From Neurospora tetraspora (taxonomy: Eukaryota; Ascomycota; Sordariomycetes; Sordariales; Sordariaceae): 64,000 nt of DNA. The position numbers and the translations under genes were made by a program. The notes beneath the pieces are model-generated. The model saw only the letters and a program-made list of their open reading frames with translations. It searched no databases and was not told the DNA's origin. Positions 1 through 11,368 of this stretch are shown one piece after another. Within the stretch, counting starts at the first letter, position 1. The number at the start of each line of letters is the position of its first letter. The stretch is taken from assembly GCF_033439725.1 (NCBI RefSeq), contig NW_026944384.1, positions 2,294,001 through 2,358,000 of the forward strand, given 5' to 3'.

Positions 1-3000
1 GCATACACGGACGGAGTAGAAAGGAAAGGACGGTAACAAAATGTCGGAAGGCGGATAACTGGCTGGGCTGGATACCTGGTGGCTTTTTTACAATGGGATT
101 CAGGAAACGGGAAACATCAATACAATTTTTGAGCCTGGTGGCTATCTGATTTCTTCAGCAAACAACTATACCCCTATGTTGCAAACTTCTGTGATTATCT
201 TTTCATTGAGCAGATATCATTATCCTCTTGACCTCTTTTTTCTCCCTCCGCTTCTTCAATGTGTGCAGCATCTTCATGCAGGCCAGGCAGGTTTTCTGCT
301 CGTGCTCTGGATTTGGCTTGCTGCAGATAATAGTGCCATTTGACAAATCAACAGCTGCTATTTTTGTACCACAACGGTTCCCCGCGCCAGCAAAAGCCTC
401 CATTCGCAAATTCGGGGTTGTTTCCTACGGGCTGTTCTCATCAATCGACTCGTGTTTTTTTTGTGGGCGGTGTCTCCATTCCCATACTCGCCATCCCCAT
501 CCTGCTTTTAGAACCTGCATTTCCTGCAATGCCATCGAAGCCATTCCCATCGTGCCATCCAATGCACTGAAAGACGGATGTGGAGCTACAGATGAACTAA
601 ACAACAAGCTACAGCAAAGCTACAGCTCCAATTGTTCATTTTTCTCCAATCATTCTTGGAGAACCACACTTCGGAGCTCCCCTCAAGCTCCTCATAGCTC
701 CTCATAGCTCACCAGGAGCTCTTCCCCGGCCCCCCTTCCCGTTGCAGTTGCTCGAACGGTGTTGACTCGTGGCCGTCCAAAAGCAGCCGTCCATTGACGC
801 CAACGCAATCCGCGATTGCTTTGACAGCGAGTCGGTAAGTCGCTACGGTACCTACCTACATAGTCGCTATACACGCGCTTCGCTTGATGCGTGCTGCGTG
901 GCGGCGGCTGTGAAAGACCTCGACAGAAGAAGAAGCATGCCACGCGGCATTGGGCTCAGCTAGCTGCAAGACTCCGTGGAAGGAAAGAAGGAAAAGGACC
1001 CCAACAGACACACACATCCTGCATTCATTGCCCATCTTTGTCGAGATGCATTTTCACATCAAAACCTCCGTCGCTATTTTCGGGCTTTGTGGTCTTCATC
1101 TTCATGTCCTCTTGTCCTTGTCCTGCCAACAAGCCTCCCTTGGCGACGGAAAGATCCGTGATCGTCAACACTCTCTTTACTTTTTTTTGCTTCTTTTCTC
1201 ACGATCACTTCACAATTCGCTCTTCGCACTTCACAGTGACAGCCCGCTGGGCGATGTCCATCCCCCGCATGGCACTATACCGGAAATTGTTCATGACTGA
1301 CTTTTTGTCACAACCAGCCTCATCTTTGCCTTTTACAATATGGGTGTATCACAACCTCAACCTGATTTGGGGTCGGTGGGGGGAAAACATGGACAAAAAG
1401 CTCTCAGTTTACTATCAGACTGTGCAACATAGCCTCACTTTATGGGCAAACACCAGCTTACACAAACCCACAACATGTTACAACTACTATATTTACCTAA
1501 GCACTGCATCGTGACTGGAACCAATAAGTCTTAGTTCAGTAGTTCAATAGTTCATCAGATAGTCTTGCAGATCTAAGGGTCCCTGGGGTCCTCCTTCATG
1601 AGCTTGGTACTGCACAAAGACATCATAACCTCGGTTTTTTGGTGTGGGTTGATCAATGTTGGACATATGATGTAGCGTGGTAGTTCACAGGCCGAGAGCT
1701 CCGGTTATCTCTACTATTTACATATCACACAGAAGGGAACTGATGGATGCTTATCAGTGGTGATTAGAAGTGGGTTGGGGATGGTGGTGTGGTGTTAAGG
1801 TAAAAAGGGTGTCAAATGATCACAGTAGGGTCACTAGGGTGGTAGGTACCTGAAACTGCTGAAAAGAGATGATGTAAATCTCAGGACCCTTATTGCTTGA
1901 AACTTACATATCTGCATATCTGGGGCAAGCCTTATGTTTCTCACTGACGTTCGAACTGAGACAAAATAAGCCTTCACTGGTTCAATGTCAGAGAAATCAG
2001 AGACAGAGCCCCGTTGATGCTTCACTACGATCATCCGGGTCGGATGTCACATGCCTCACTTATCAGCCCAGATAGTAGGGCTAATAACCAAGATCCCAGT
2101 GCCCATGGGAACGCCATGGGAAAGGTTGACAACATCATACCTGCCCATCAACTACACGTGTTTCGGGGTTAGGGGTGCGGTATCGCATCGCGTATCGACT
2201 CTGGTGTAACTCTTCCCGTTGATCATCAGCGATTGTCGCTGCAGTCTTTGGATATCTTTGTCTATTTTCGGTTGTCAGAGTAACGTTGAAACTTGGGGAT
2301 AAGGCTGTTGAACTCGACCTTGATATCGAGGCTGTTGTTAGTAGAATGTCGAAAGCCGAACAACGACGACGACATGGAAGACTTCTTTTTGCAACTTCTG
2401 AAAATGTCGGGACTTCACGGCCCGTTCCACGGTCCACCTCTAATGATTGTCCTTGGCACTCCAAGTTTGCATTCGGCGACGATGCCCGCTTTCTAGAAAA
2501 GGCCACACACCTTGACTGCCCGCTGCCAGGCACTGTCACTGTCTGGTGTTTTCTCGGTGGACAATTTCGGGCTCGGGGATATGAAGGTTGAAACTCGGTG
2601 AGTTGAAATAAGGCCGGCAAGGCTTGCACATACACCTCTTCCCACTTTGGTCCCTACCGTATTTCCACGGTACCTTGGGCCCTTAGGAATAATGATGACG
2701 CTAAGTGTTGAATGATGGGTAGCGTAGTTTAGGAAGGTAAGGTGTGTGATGTTTCACCTCCAGGTCTCACATCATCATCCCTATCCATTCAACAACTTAT
2801 GCCTTTATGCCCTTCTTCCGTTCCGCTTGCTTCCCTCTCTCCCGGTGAAAGCGGGTGATGAGGGGGTTTGAATAGCCGAGAATCCCCTTGAACCCTAGCC
2901 CAGCCAGCCGTGCGGCCGTACCTGACATGAGGCGTTTCGGGCTCGGCTTCTTCTGCGGTACACGTAGTATCTGGGGCTTCTGGGGTTCTGGGGGAGGAGA

Positions 3001-4419
3001 CGGCGTTAAAAAAAGCTTGAATCGCTTTTACCGGGCGTCCACCGACACCGGCAGGCGGTATAAGCGAGGGCCTTCCGAAAAGGGAATCACTCGGCTCCGC
3101 TTGATGACGACATTGTGCATTTTCCCGCACCTGCGTCGCCGTTGATTTTACTTGATATCTCCTCTTGTTTGATTAGGTTATGAGATTATAGGTTTTGAGG
3201 CCGAAAATGGGGTTCGTGAGAGGGTCGTTGGGAGGGTCGGACGGGGGGTTGGCCCCCATCACGACCCTCCGACCCCTCCGGACCCCCCCGGTCCGTTCAA
3301 GGTTACGGGTCCCGGACCCCCGCTCGCTCGTCCCTTTCTTCCGCTGAGTGGCCGCTGAATTCGCTGAATGACCGCTACAACTGCGAAGGATTGCGGATGT
3401 ACCTGGACCGAAAGGAATGAGGCGGACCTGGGGAGACGATGAGATTAACGAGACGAACACGACGAGCAAGATTTCGATCTCCGCCCCCGGACGAGCCGCT
3501 TGGGTTGAGGTTGTTATATGTCCTTCGAGAACACATCCACCACACTACTGGTTTCATCTTTCAATGATTTATTATTATCTTGGGAAATGTAGCGTCCCGA
3601 TCCCTTCTTCATCATCACCACTCTCACGGGTTCACCTCTGCGCCGTGTGATCGTGCTCCGGACAGCCATTGCGCTAGGGTAGCCAAGGCAACGTTCAACG
3701 GGCGGCCAACCAAGCTGGAGCAACGGAATGGGATGCTTGGAGTCCATTCAGCTGACCCTGACGAGAGAATGAAGGGCATGTACGAACCCTGAGTTGCGTC
3801 TAGCGAAGCATCATCCCGTCCACACAAGGGAAGAAGCGTCCCGCACCTGCGCTAAGCTTCTTCCTGTGCGCGATCGCGAGGAGCAATTCACCGCATAGCA
3901 TCAAGCATCATGCATCGTTGCCCTGATTTTGGCGATGTTATTCGCAACAAGCCACGCCCTAACCCGCGCCGACGAGTCAAAATCGCCAAAACGCCATCGG
4001 AGACTCTACCGGTGTTGCACTTGTTGGCTTCAGTTGTCATGCCTCCCTCAGCTACCACCCTCCATGCTGTACACCCTGGCCCATCCATTTGGTTCACTAC
4101 AGCTATGTATGCACATATCAGTGTATCACGCTCACCTCTAACATCTGTTAGCTTTGGTGTTTTGTTGCCTTGTATCGAGTGTAAGGCTTTACACAACCAA
4201 ACCCTCACACATATCACAGCAACTGTCACGATAGCTGTAACAAACATACAAAGGGCAACGGATACCCTATCATATAATGATATCCAGCCGACATGTATGT
4301 CCGTGGGGGAGGACTCACTTACCCACTATCCGGTATATGCCGTCTAGTGACGCAGGGTCTTGAGCTCTCTCGGAGCTAGCATCACAACCAAAGCAACGAG
4401 AAGAGGGGAAGCGGCATCA
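1..4419. other. gene-poor left flank
   Basis: No conserved protein could be recognised on either strand. The open frames are short, overlap each other and mostly look like noise. Pyrimidine-rich runs around 1020-1330 resemble untranslated leader sequence. One small minus-strand frame at 203-403 looks somewhat protein-like and is listed separately. Base composition is ordinary up to the abrupt start of the retrotransposon at 4425. Confidence 0.5.
203..403 (-). CDS. possible small orphan ORF (66 aa)
   Basis: A 66-residue frame starting at the ATG at 403 and ending at the TGA at 203. It is not recognised. It has a CxxC-like segment (KTCLACMKML) and a basic, lysine/arginine-rich C-terminal tail. 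The mix of residues looks more protein-like than the neighbouring frames, but there is no homologue I know, no clear partner exon, and the length alone is not significant. It may equally be chance or the last exon of an unseen gene. Confidence 0.22.
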   Translation of the reverse strand: MEAFAGAGNRCGTKIAAVDLSNGTIICSKPNPEHEQKTCLACMKMLHTLKKRREKKEVKRIMISAQ

Positions 4420-4424
4420 GAAAG
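4420..4424. repeat. left target site duplication (GAAAG)
   Basis: GAAAG lies directly before the left LTR and is repeated at 9980-9984 directly after the right LTR. A 5 bp duplication is the size usual for Copia-type integration. It fixes the two ends of the element. Confidence 0.88.
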
Positions 4425-4607
4425 TGTCAGATTCAAGGGTGGGGATTCTGGCTAACTCGTTGAGGGTTAGACTCCCAGCCACCTGATTAAAACTAATTTC
4501 TAGGCATATCTAAGTTACCCCAGCACCCCCTATACCTTCTAGAGCGCTCGCTCGAATTAGCTACATATACTCTTCAATTAATTAATTCTATATTGTCTAA
4601 TTTAATA
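4425..4607 (+). repeat. left (5') LTR, 183 bp
   Basis: Begins TGTCAG and ends TTTAATA. It aligns without gaps to 9797-9979. By eye about 29 of 183 positions differ and only about three are transversions. The longest shared blocks are around TTAGACTCCCA and CTATACCTTCTAGAGCGCTCGCTCGA. Confidence 0.92.
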
Positions 4608-6865
4608 ATTAATAATTTAATTTGCGTATTTACATTCAATCGCGCTACGATAACAAATAATATCCCTACGAAAAGCTCAATCGCTAACTTACTTTTAAGT
4701 AACTATATTCCTATTAAAGGAATCCACTAATAAGACCGTTACGGTTATCCTCAAATCGCCCGACGACTAGCCTAACTAATATAAAGCTCTTAAAAAACTC
4801 GTTAGTAATAATTAAGAGTTTGGTAATTAGCCATTTAAAGGAGGATTTATAATCTATTAAGTTCTACTCCTTAAGTTGGAAGATTTTTTCCTTACGAAAT
4901 AAGTTAAAGACCGCCTTTTAACAGTAAAAAAAGAGTTCGTTAAATTTAATTGTAGAATCCGAATTAAGAAGGTTGTAATTATTACTGCGATAATTACTAT
5001 TACTACCGCTACCGATACTAATAATATAAATACTGGTACTATTATTAAAATTACTGCTATTACTTAACTTTAGTAAAAAGCTGCTAAAAGCGCTAACGAT
5101 AAAAAAATAAAGGAAAAAGAAAATAAAGGAGAAGAGGAGGATAAATACCATATTAAATAGGATATTCTAGAAGATATAGTTATTAACCCCGCTGTCGATT
5201 TAATAACCGCCGGGAAGGTAATATATAATTAAGTTAATAATACGTATAATACCCATTATAAATATTAGAAGGATTTTAACGATATTAATACTTAAGTTTA
5301 TAATTAAATAAGTATTTACGTTGCTGTTTACTATATTAATTCTTCGTTCGAATAAGATCGGTTTATTAAAGATTAATTTAAAGAAATTAAGGGTTAAATT
5401 AATTATTGTCCTATTGATTAAATCGCTAGAATTCGTTGCAATTATTAAACTTTTATTAAAGAGATTTAAAAGAAAGTCCCTAAGGATTTCGAATAATAAT
5501 TATCCGAATAGAAAATCCTTATAATTATTAGAAAACGTTTTAAAATTAACGACTATTCTATTCCTATTTTATAATTTACCGACTTTATCGATATAGTCCG
5601 GTTATATAAGCCTATTTAGGTAGTAAATTTATAGAAGTTCGATACCGAATTTGAAGATGAATTTTTAAATTATAAGGATATATTTATTAATTTTAAAAAG
5701 GTTAGTACTTAGGAATAAATTATTATTGTAATTAGATTTAATAAAAAGGTTATTATATGCGGCGCTTAGGTTACTAATTATTCTAATTCGTAAGAATTCG
5801 CGTCGGATAAGGAGGATGCTCTTAATTCTAATTATAAAAAGAAGTAGAAGGTAAACGTAAGGAAGAAACGTAGGGTAAATAAAAACGTTAAAGATTTTTT
5901 ACGGCCGAAAAAGAGAGTAAATTCTTTATTATAATATAAAGTTTACGAACAAAGACTTTATTTAATAATATATTCTTAGTATTTAATATTTAAAATTAAG
6001 GACGATTCTAAATAAAAGCACGCTCTTTTAATTTAAAAGTTTATTAATAAAAATTTCGAAAAATATCTAAAAATTCGTAAAGAAGTCGAAAAAGTTAAGA
6101 ATTAAATACGGGACCACTTTATTGCCTCTACGTATAATACTACTATTATTTCTAAATAATAATAAAAAATGAAAAATCGGTATTTACGATTTAATATTTT
6201 CATTAAATAAAATACTTTTAATACAGGTGATAAAAGGGAATTTTACTTTTTTAAAAATTGTACTATTTTCGATTCTAATATTTCTTTTTATATTTTTAAT
6301 GAAATTATTCGTTTTTCTTCGTTTCGAGTAGCGTTCTTAAAGGATTGCGTTTAGGTTAATAATTCTTAAATACTTATTAAAGGTTTTAGGATTATTAATA
6401 TAAAAGTTTAAGGATAGAAAAGACTTCTTCGATTAAAATTAAAGGAAGTAGCCTTTTACCTTAATTTTATTATAAATTTTATATTTCTTTTAATTACTTT
6501 ATACGTAAGGTTTTTATTAGGATTATAAACTACCTAATAATTACCTTCGTCGATTAAACGGCTTTCTTTTTTATTACCTTTAAAATATTTATTATTAAAC
6601 GGTTCTCGAATACCTTCCTTTCTCTTTTAATTACGCCGCTTTCTTTACGTAATAAAATTACTTTAATTCTTATACCGGCCAACGTATTTATAAAATGTTA
6701 GCGAATTTATAGTACGGGAAATTCGGCCACCCGAGTCCTTAAATCTTTAAATACTTTTATAATATTGAAGGCGTTAGATTTAAAGGCCCCGCTACCTATC
6801 AATATAACGCGTATAGTATTTTGAAAATTAAGCTAAACATTATATGAAAGTTATACGACCGAGGA

Positions 6866-6975
6866 TTTAGGCCCGGAGAGCGCTTCGCTATCGATTTCCT
6901 TAATTTTAAAGAAAGAAAAGGCGGTTATAAGTTGGTAATATTTACTACATATTATTGAATTAATTTTATTTAGGA
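6866..6975 (+). pseudogene. integrase core remnant
   Basis: In one plus-strand frame the sequence reads ERFAIDFLNFKERKGGYKLV, followed after stops by a segment of the pattern FI*DIYIVD. This matches the start of the Copia rve integrase core, where the first catalytic Asp lies in a (V/I/L)DF block followed by a GG(Y/F)K-type loop. Stop codons interrupt the frame downstream. Confidence 0.72.
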
Positions 6976-8299
6976 TATTTATATAGTTGACTAATAAATA
7001 ATTACGATTGTTTGAAATCTATTCGGTATTGTTAATATAATGTATTACCGATATAACGTTAAAGTTAAATATATTGAATATAATAACGAACTTAATAATT
7101 AATACGTTAAAACCCAATTTACTATCCGCTTTATTATTCTTAAACTTTTAGTATTTAATATTTAAATTCAAAACGGTAGTACTAAACGTTTAGGGGGTAT
7201 AATTAAAAAGAAGTCGCGTATAATAATTAAGACTACGAACTTCCCTTATAACCTCTAACTTTAAGTCGTTTTAACCGTAATTTATTTTAATAACCGATCG
7301 CCCAAATACCTCTACAATTAAAAATTACTATACGAATAATTCTATACTTTTACCGCCTATTATAAAGGGGTATAAACCGAGCCCTGTAAATTTAATTTTA
7401 ATTATCTATGCGTTTATAGATATTAAGTTTATGTGATAATAACCGTTATTTAAAAGAAGGAGTAGAAATTTAAAAAGTTTTAATTAAAAATATAAATCGA
7501 ATTCTTTATTAGTTACTTTACTTCCTCTATTTATTAAATTTAGAATCTTTAGACGGATTGTATCGTTTATATTTATAATATACTATTTAACGAAAATTTA
7601 TTCTATTTAGAGAAGCTAAAAGATTATGTAACTGCAAAAAATCTAATTATTAATAAAATCGCTAATTTCTTTAACCAAATCAACTAATTACCTTATCCTT
7701 CTATATAATATTTTAAACCTCTTACTACTAGTTAAAATATAGATGATAATAATATTACCTCTCTCTCCCTATTATTCTTTAATAATAAATGCTAAAAAGA
7801 TAATGGTAAAACCGAACTAATAATTACGAAAATACTAAAGCTCGCCTTTTAAAATAAAATATCTATCAACTTTATATTTAAATATTTATTTCTACTTACT
7901 TTGCCGCCTATTACTTTTACTACTAGTCTAATTATAAATTTGCTAGAGCCTATATCCTTCCTGACGTTTAAACTATAGGAAGCCGCTTTTAATATTAAGA
8001 AATTTTTTTAACTAGTAGGATAATAGTAAAATAAAACCATTATTAAGGTAGAAATTAATTGCTTAATTATAAAGGGTAGTAGGTTAAATTCTATCAAGTA
8101 ATAAAACCTCCTTCTAATATTAAAGATTTATCCCGACTTCAAATATTATAACCTTAGTAATCTCTTTAAATAAATGAAGGAAATACATTTTAATAATTAT
8201 AAGGAGATAAAATTATAGGTCGAAATTGATAAGGACGTCCCCTATACTAAAAGTCTTTAAATCCTCGATTATGTATAAATATATATATATAAATTCAAT

Positions 8300-8725
8300 A
8301 AATATAATTAATTCTAAAAGGTTAAAGCTCGCTTCGTCGTTAGAGGCGATTAGTAATATAATTACAGCAAAAAATATATACTTTTACTTTCGCTAATTAA
8401 TTATTTCGATCTATTATTATTTAAATTATTCTATTTAATTTCGAATTTATTTAATATAATATATTTAATACCTTTATTGATACCTATTTTAATAAAAAAA
8501 TTTATATATATATACCGCTTAAGTATTATAAATATAATATTATCTTTAAATTCTTTAAAACCTTTTATAAATTATAATATATTCTTTTATTATAGTAGAA
8601 AGAATTTAATAGTACGTTTGAAAATCTTAAGTTGAAATTATTATTCGAAGACTTATATATTTTTAAATACAATAGAATTTTAATCGTCTATTACGTTGAC
8701 GATATTGTATTTACTTTTAATAAAT
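8300..8725 (+). pseudogene. reverse transcriptase remnant (Copia type)
   Basis: Near 8320-8350 the frame reads VKARFVVRGD, the conserved entry motif of Copia reverse transcriptase. At 8692-8703 it reads YVDD followed by IVFT, the catalytic motif typical of Copia (Gypsy elements usually have YIDD or YLDD). Multiple stops separate the two motifs, so the gene is dead. Confidence 0.83.
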
Positions 8726-9174
8726 TATAATATAATAAAATCGTTCTAATTTTTAAGAGGTTAGAAGAAAAGTATAAATTTATTAAAAGTAATAATTTTT
8801 AATAGTTTTTAAGTATTAAAATTATTCGAAACTGGGAGAAAGGCCTAATTTAACTAATTTAGCAGGAATATATTTATAAAATTACTAAATTAATTAAGAA
8901 TCCTTATACCTTCGCTTTTATATTAATAAATAATAAAGAACTCTTATTTTTCGATAATATAATTACTTCTAATAAAATTTAGGAATATTAGGTCGTCGTT
9001 AGCTCTATTATATACGCTACTGTTATTACCCGGTTAAATATTGTTTTCGCCGTTAATAAACTAGTTCATTACAACTATAATCCCGGTCTTTAATATTGTA
9101 AAGTTATTAAAAAAGTCTTATACTACCTAAAATTCTACCCTAACCTTTCCCTCTATTATGATAATTAGAAGAAG

Positions 9175-9340
9175 CTAAAAATAATTTTTAATATATTATA
9201 TACTAATAATTCCCCTAATCGAAAGAACTTTCAAAATTTTACTATTAAATTATTTAAAGAAATAGTTCATTAGGGTACTACTAAATAAAAAACAATCTTA
9301 ATTTTAATTACCAAAATAAAATTATTTTTTCTCTCTAACG
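9175..9340 (+). pseudogene. RNase H remnant
   Basis: The plus-strand frame reads YTNNSPNRKNFQNFTIKLF, which corresponds to the Copia RNase H block SDAS(F/W)A....RKS(S/F)QGY(V/I)..L. The first Asp of the catalytic set is Asn here, a G-to-A (GAT to AAT) change consistent with RIP. Confidence 0.72.
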
Positions 9341-9796
9341 TAATAAAGGAAACTATTATTATTATACGCTTTTATAAGGAGATTAAAATTCCCTTTAATA
9401 TAAAAGTATTTGTAATTAATTATAATAATACCTAAACAATCTAGGTATTAATTATTGAAATAATTAAATTAACAACCAAATTAAAATATATCGATATCTA
9501 TAATTACTAGTTAAGGTAAGAAATTTAAGTAGGGAGGATCGATGTTAAATATTTAGAGACGAAGGAAATGCTAATTAACGGATTAATTAAGGTTCTAGGA
9601 TAGTAAGAATATAAGAAATTCTGGGAATTAATAGGGATAGTAAATACGCTAGCCTGTAAGGAGAAGGAGAAAGAGATTAGTAATAATATATTGGAGGATA
9701 TTTATAGTTTGGCTAGGGAAATCGAAGTATTAGAAGAGAAATTCTATAAATAGCTTTACTTTTACCCGTTTTAAAAAGTCTATAAGTAAGGAGGTA

Positions 9797-9979
9797 TATC
9801 AGATTCAAGGGTAGGGATTCTAGCTAACTCGTTAAGGGTTAGACTCCCAACCACTTAATTAGGCCTAATTTATGGGCATATCTAGGTTACCCCAACACCT
9901 CCTATACCTTCTAGAGCGCTCGCTCGAGTCAGCTACACACACTCTTTAATCAATCAAATCTGCACCGTCTAATCTGATA
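9797..9979 (+). repeat. right (3') LTR, 183 bp
   Basis: Begins TATCAG and ends CTGATA, with the same 183 bp length as the left copy. It is less AT-shifted at its 3' end than the left LTR, so the two copies preserve different original bases. Confidence 0.92.
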
Positions 9980-9984
9980 GAAAG
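9980..9984. repeat. right target site duplication (GAAAG)
   Basis: Second copy of the 5 bp target duplication, directly after the right LTR. Confidence 0.88.
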
Positions 9985-11368
9985 GGTATTGCATCACTTT
10001 CTCGATCTATATATGTACCCCAACACAGGCGTCGCGTTACGGCTTCGGCCCCTGGCTGTTAAAGGCGAGCTAAGGATAAAATCGGGGGACTAGGCGGGGT
10101 ATCAAGGACGGGTTTTCGTGACAGTGTAAGTGGAAGGCCGTGCGATGTCATGTTCCCCAACATGTCGACAATTGCGCAATCTTGGACTAACACACAATTG
10201 GCTTCACTTTCCCCTTCATTTTCCATCATCGAGCTGTCGGCTTCTGTGCGATACAGTACCAAAACTCAACGAGAAAACGCCGAAATTACCTCACCAGGGA
10301 GACCAGGGTAATAGAGCTAGAAGCCTCTCGCCGCTGGCCATGCACCTTCCTCCCTAGGGCGGCATCCCGAACGGCCGGAGCTAACAAGGCCATAGGGAAA
10401 GCTATGATGCACGGTCTAATCCGTCCGGGGACAGGATAAGCTTGCTCCAAAACCTCAAGTCGAGATTGCAAAAGTGGACAAACAACGTTGGGAATAACTT
10501 CATATTTCACACCTCCAGAAGTCGGCCTCGAAAGACAAGCCTTTGACGATGGGGCTCTCCGCATGCGGTCCGGCATGCCAAGCTTTCTAGGGCTTAACCA
10601 TCCCGTCGATGCGCTAAACAAATAGTCCAGCAAAGACTGTGGCTTTCGGATAAAGCCGAGAAGAGCGAGGCTGTCTGGCAGAGGTCACCGAAACGAGAAG
10701 GGAGCAGCTGTTGATCCCGAAGCCCACGATAAAATTGGATATGAACACGGTTCAGCTTGTCAGGACTCGTCAAGCTACCCGTGTTAGTTCCTGTCAGAAA
10801 CCGGGTTGGGCTGCATCATCAAACAGGGTCCAGGCCCCGAGCGAGAAAGCTTCTCTCCAATAAGGTGTGGCGAATTGGAAAAGGGGGTCGTAACGACACC
10901 GTCGCCAGTACCTGTGGTTTGTGAATAACCTCACTTTCTGGCCAGTGCCTGATCCCGGTATCTGCATACCTGGCTCACTCGCCTGGATCGGTACCTCAGG
11001 CTCACGTACCCTCACCCTGACCGACGACCTGAACCGCCGACATCACCACCCTCTCACCCGCCGTCCCGGGTCGATGAACGGACGTAATCGAAGGTATCCG
11101 GACGCAGTGGATGACACAATGGAGAGTCAAGGTCGATCATCAGAGGGACCATGGAATTCTCGAATGGAAAAAAAAAACTTGCCGGAGTCGGTTTCTGAAC
11201 CCTTCTGCGTGCGAAATATTGATTCACATGCGCCGGACCCCATACGTAGTCTCATATGTCATTACCTGAACTGTCCCGGTATCGCCAGTCGCATCCCACG
11301 CAACACCGAGACGACTGTTGACGTCCGTCCCAGCCAAGACCCTGTCAACCATCAACACCTTCCCCTGT
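9985..11368. other. intergenic, no gene recognised
   Basis: Ordinary base composition resumes at the element border. Open frames of 70-176 codons occur on both strands (for example 10286-10633 minus), but none resembles a known family or is supported by splice signals. Confidence 0.45.

Larger units (their letters stand above)
4608..9796 (+). pseudogene. degenerate gag-pol of the Copia element
   Basis: The interior between the LTRs is a mutated polyprotein region with stop codons every few residues. C and G are heavily depleted and many CpA and TpG sites appear converted to TpA. The lysine/arginine-rich stretch near 5.82-5.92 kb could be the end of gag, but no zinc knuckle is discernible. 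The protease was not found. The purine-rich stretch at about 9784-9795, just before the right LTR, may be the remains of the polypurine tract. No primer binding site could be assigned with confidence. Confidence 0.82.
4425..9979 (+). mobile_element. RIP-inactivated Ty1/Copia LTR retrotransposon
   Basis: A complete but dead LTR retrotransposon of 5,555 bp. It has two direct 183 bp LTRs, a 5 bp target duplication on both sides, and a strongly AT-rich interior that begins and ends abruptly at the element borders. Translating the plus strand through its many stops shows the Copia order: integrase (about 6.87-6.97 kb), then reverse transcriptase (about 8.3-8.72 kb, with a YVDD box), then RNase H (about 9.18-9.33 kb). 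Ty3/Gypsy elements place integrase last, so that class is excluded. LTR differences are nearly all C/T or G/A transitions, which fits RIP of a duplicated sequence. No open frame of useful length survives, so it cannot be autonomous. Confidence 0.93.

Noticed and set aside
891-1514. 207-codon plus-strand ORF
   Set aside because: Low-information, His/Ser/Phe/Thr-rich translation typical of pyrimidine-rich untranslated DNA; no splice or family support.
2286-2591. 101-codon plus-strand frame that looks somewhat protein-like
   Set aside because: Frames in two other phases are equally open and none shows a start or splice context, so it cannot be told from noise.
10286-10633. 115-codon minus-strand frame beside the retrotransposon
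   Set aside because: Parts look protein-like, but codon use is not like that of the confirmed genes, and no partner exon or family was found.
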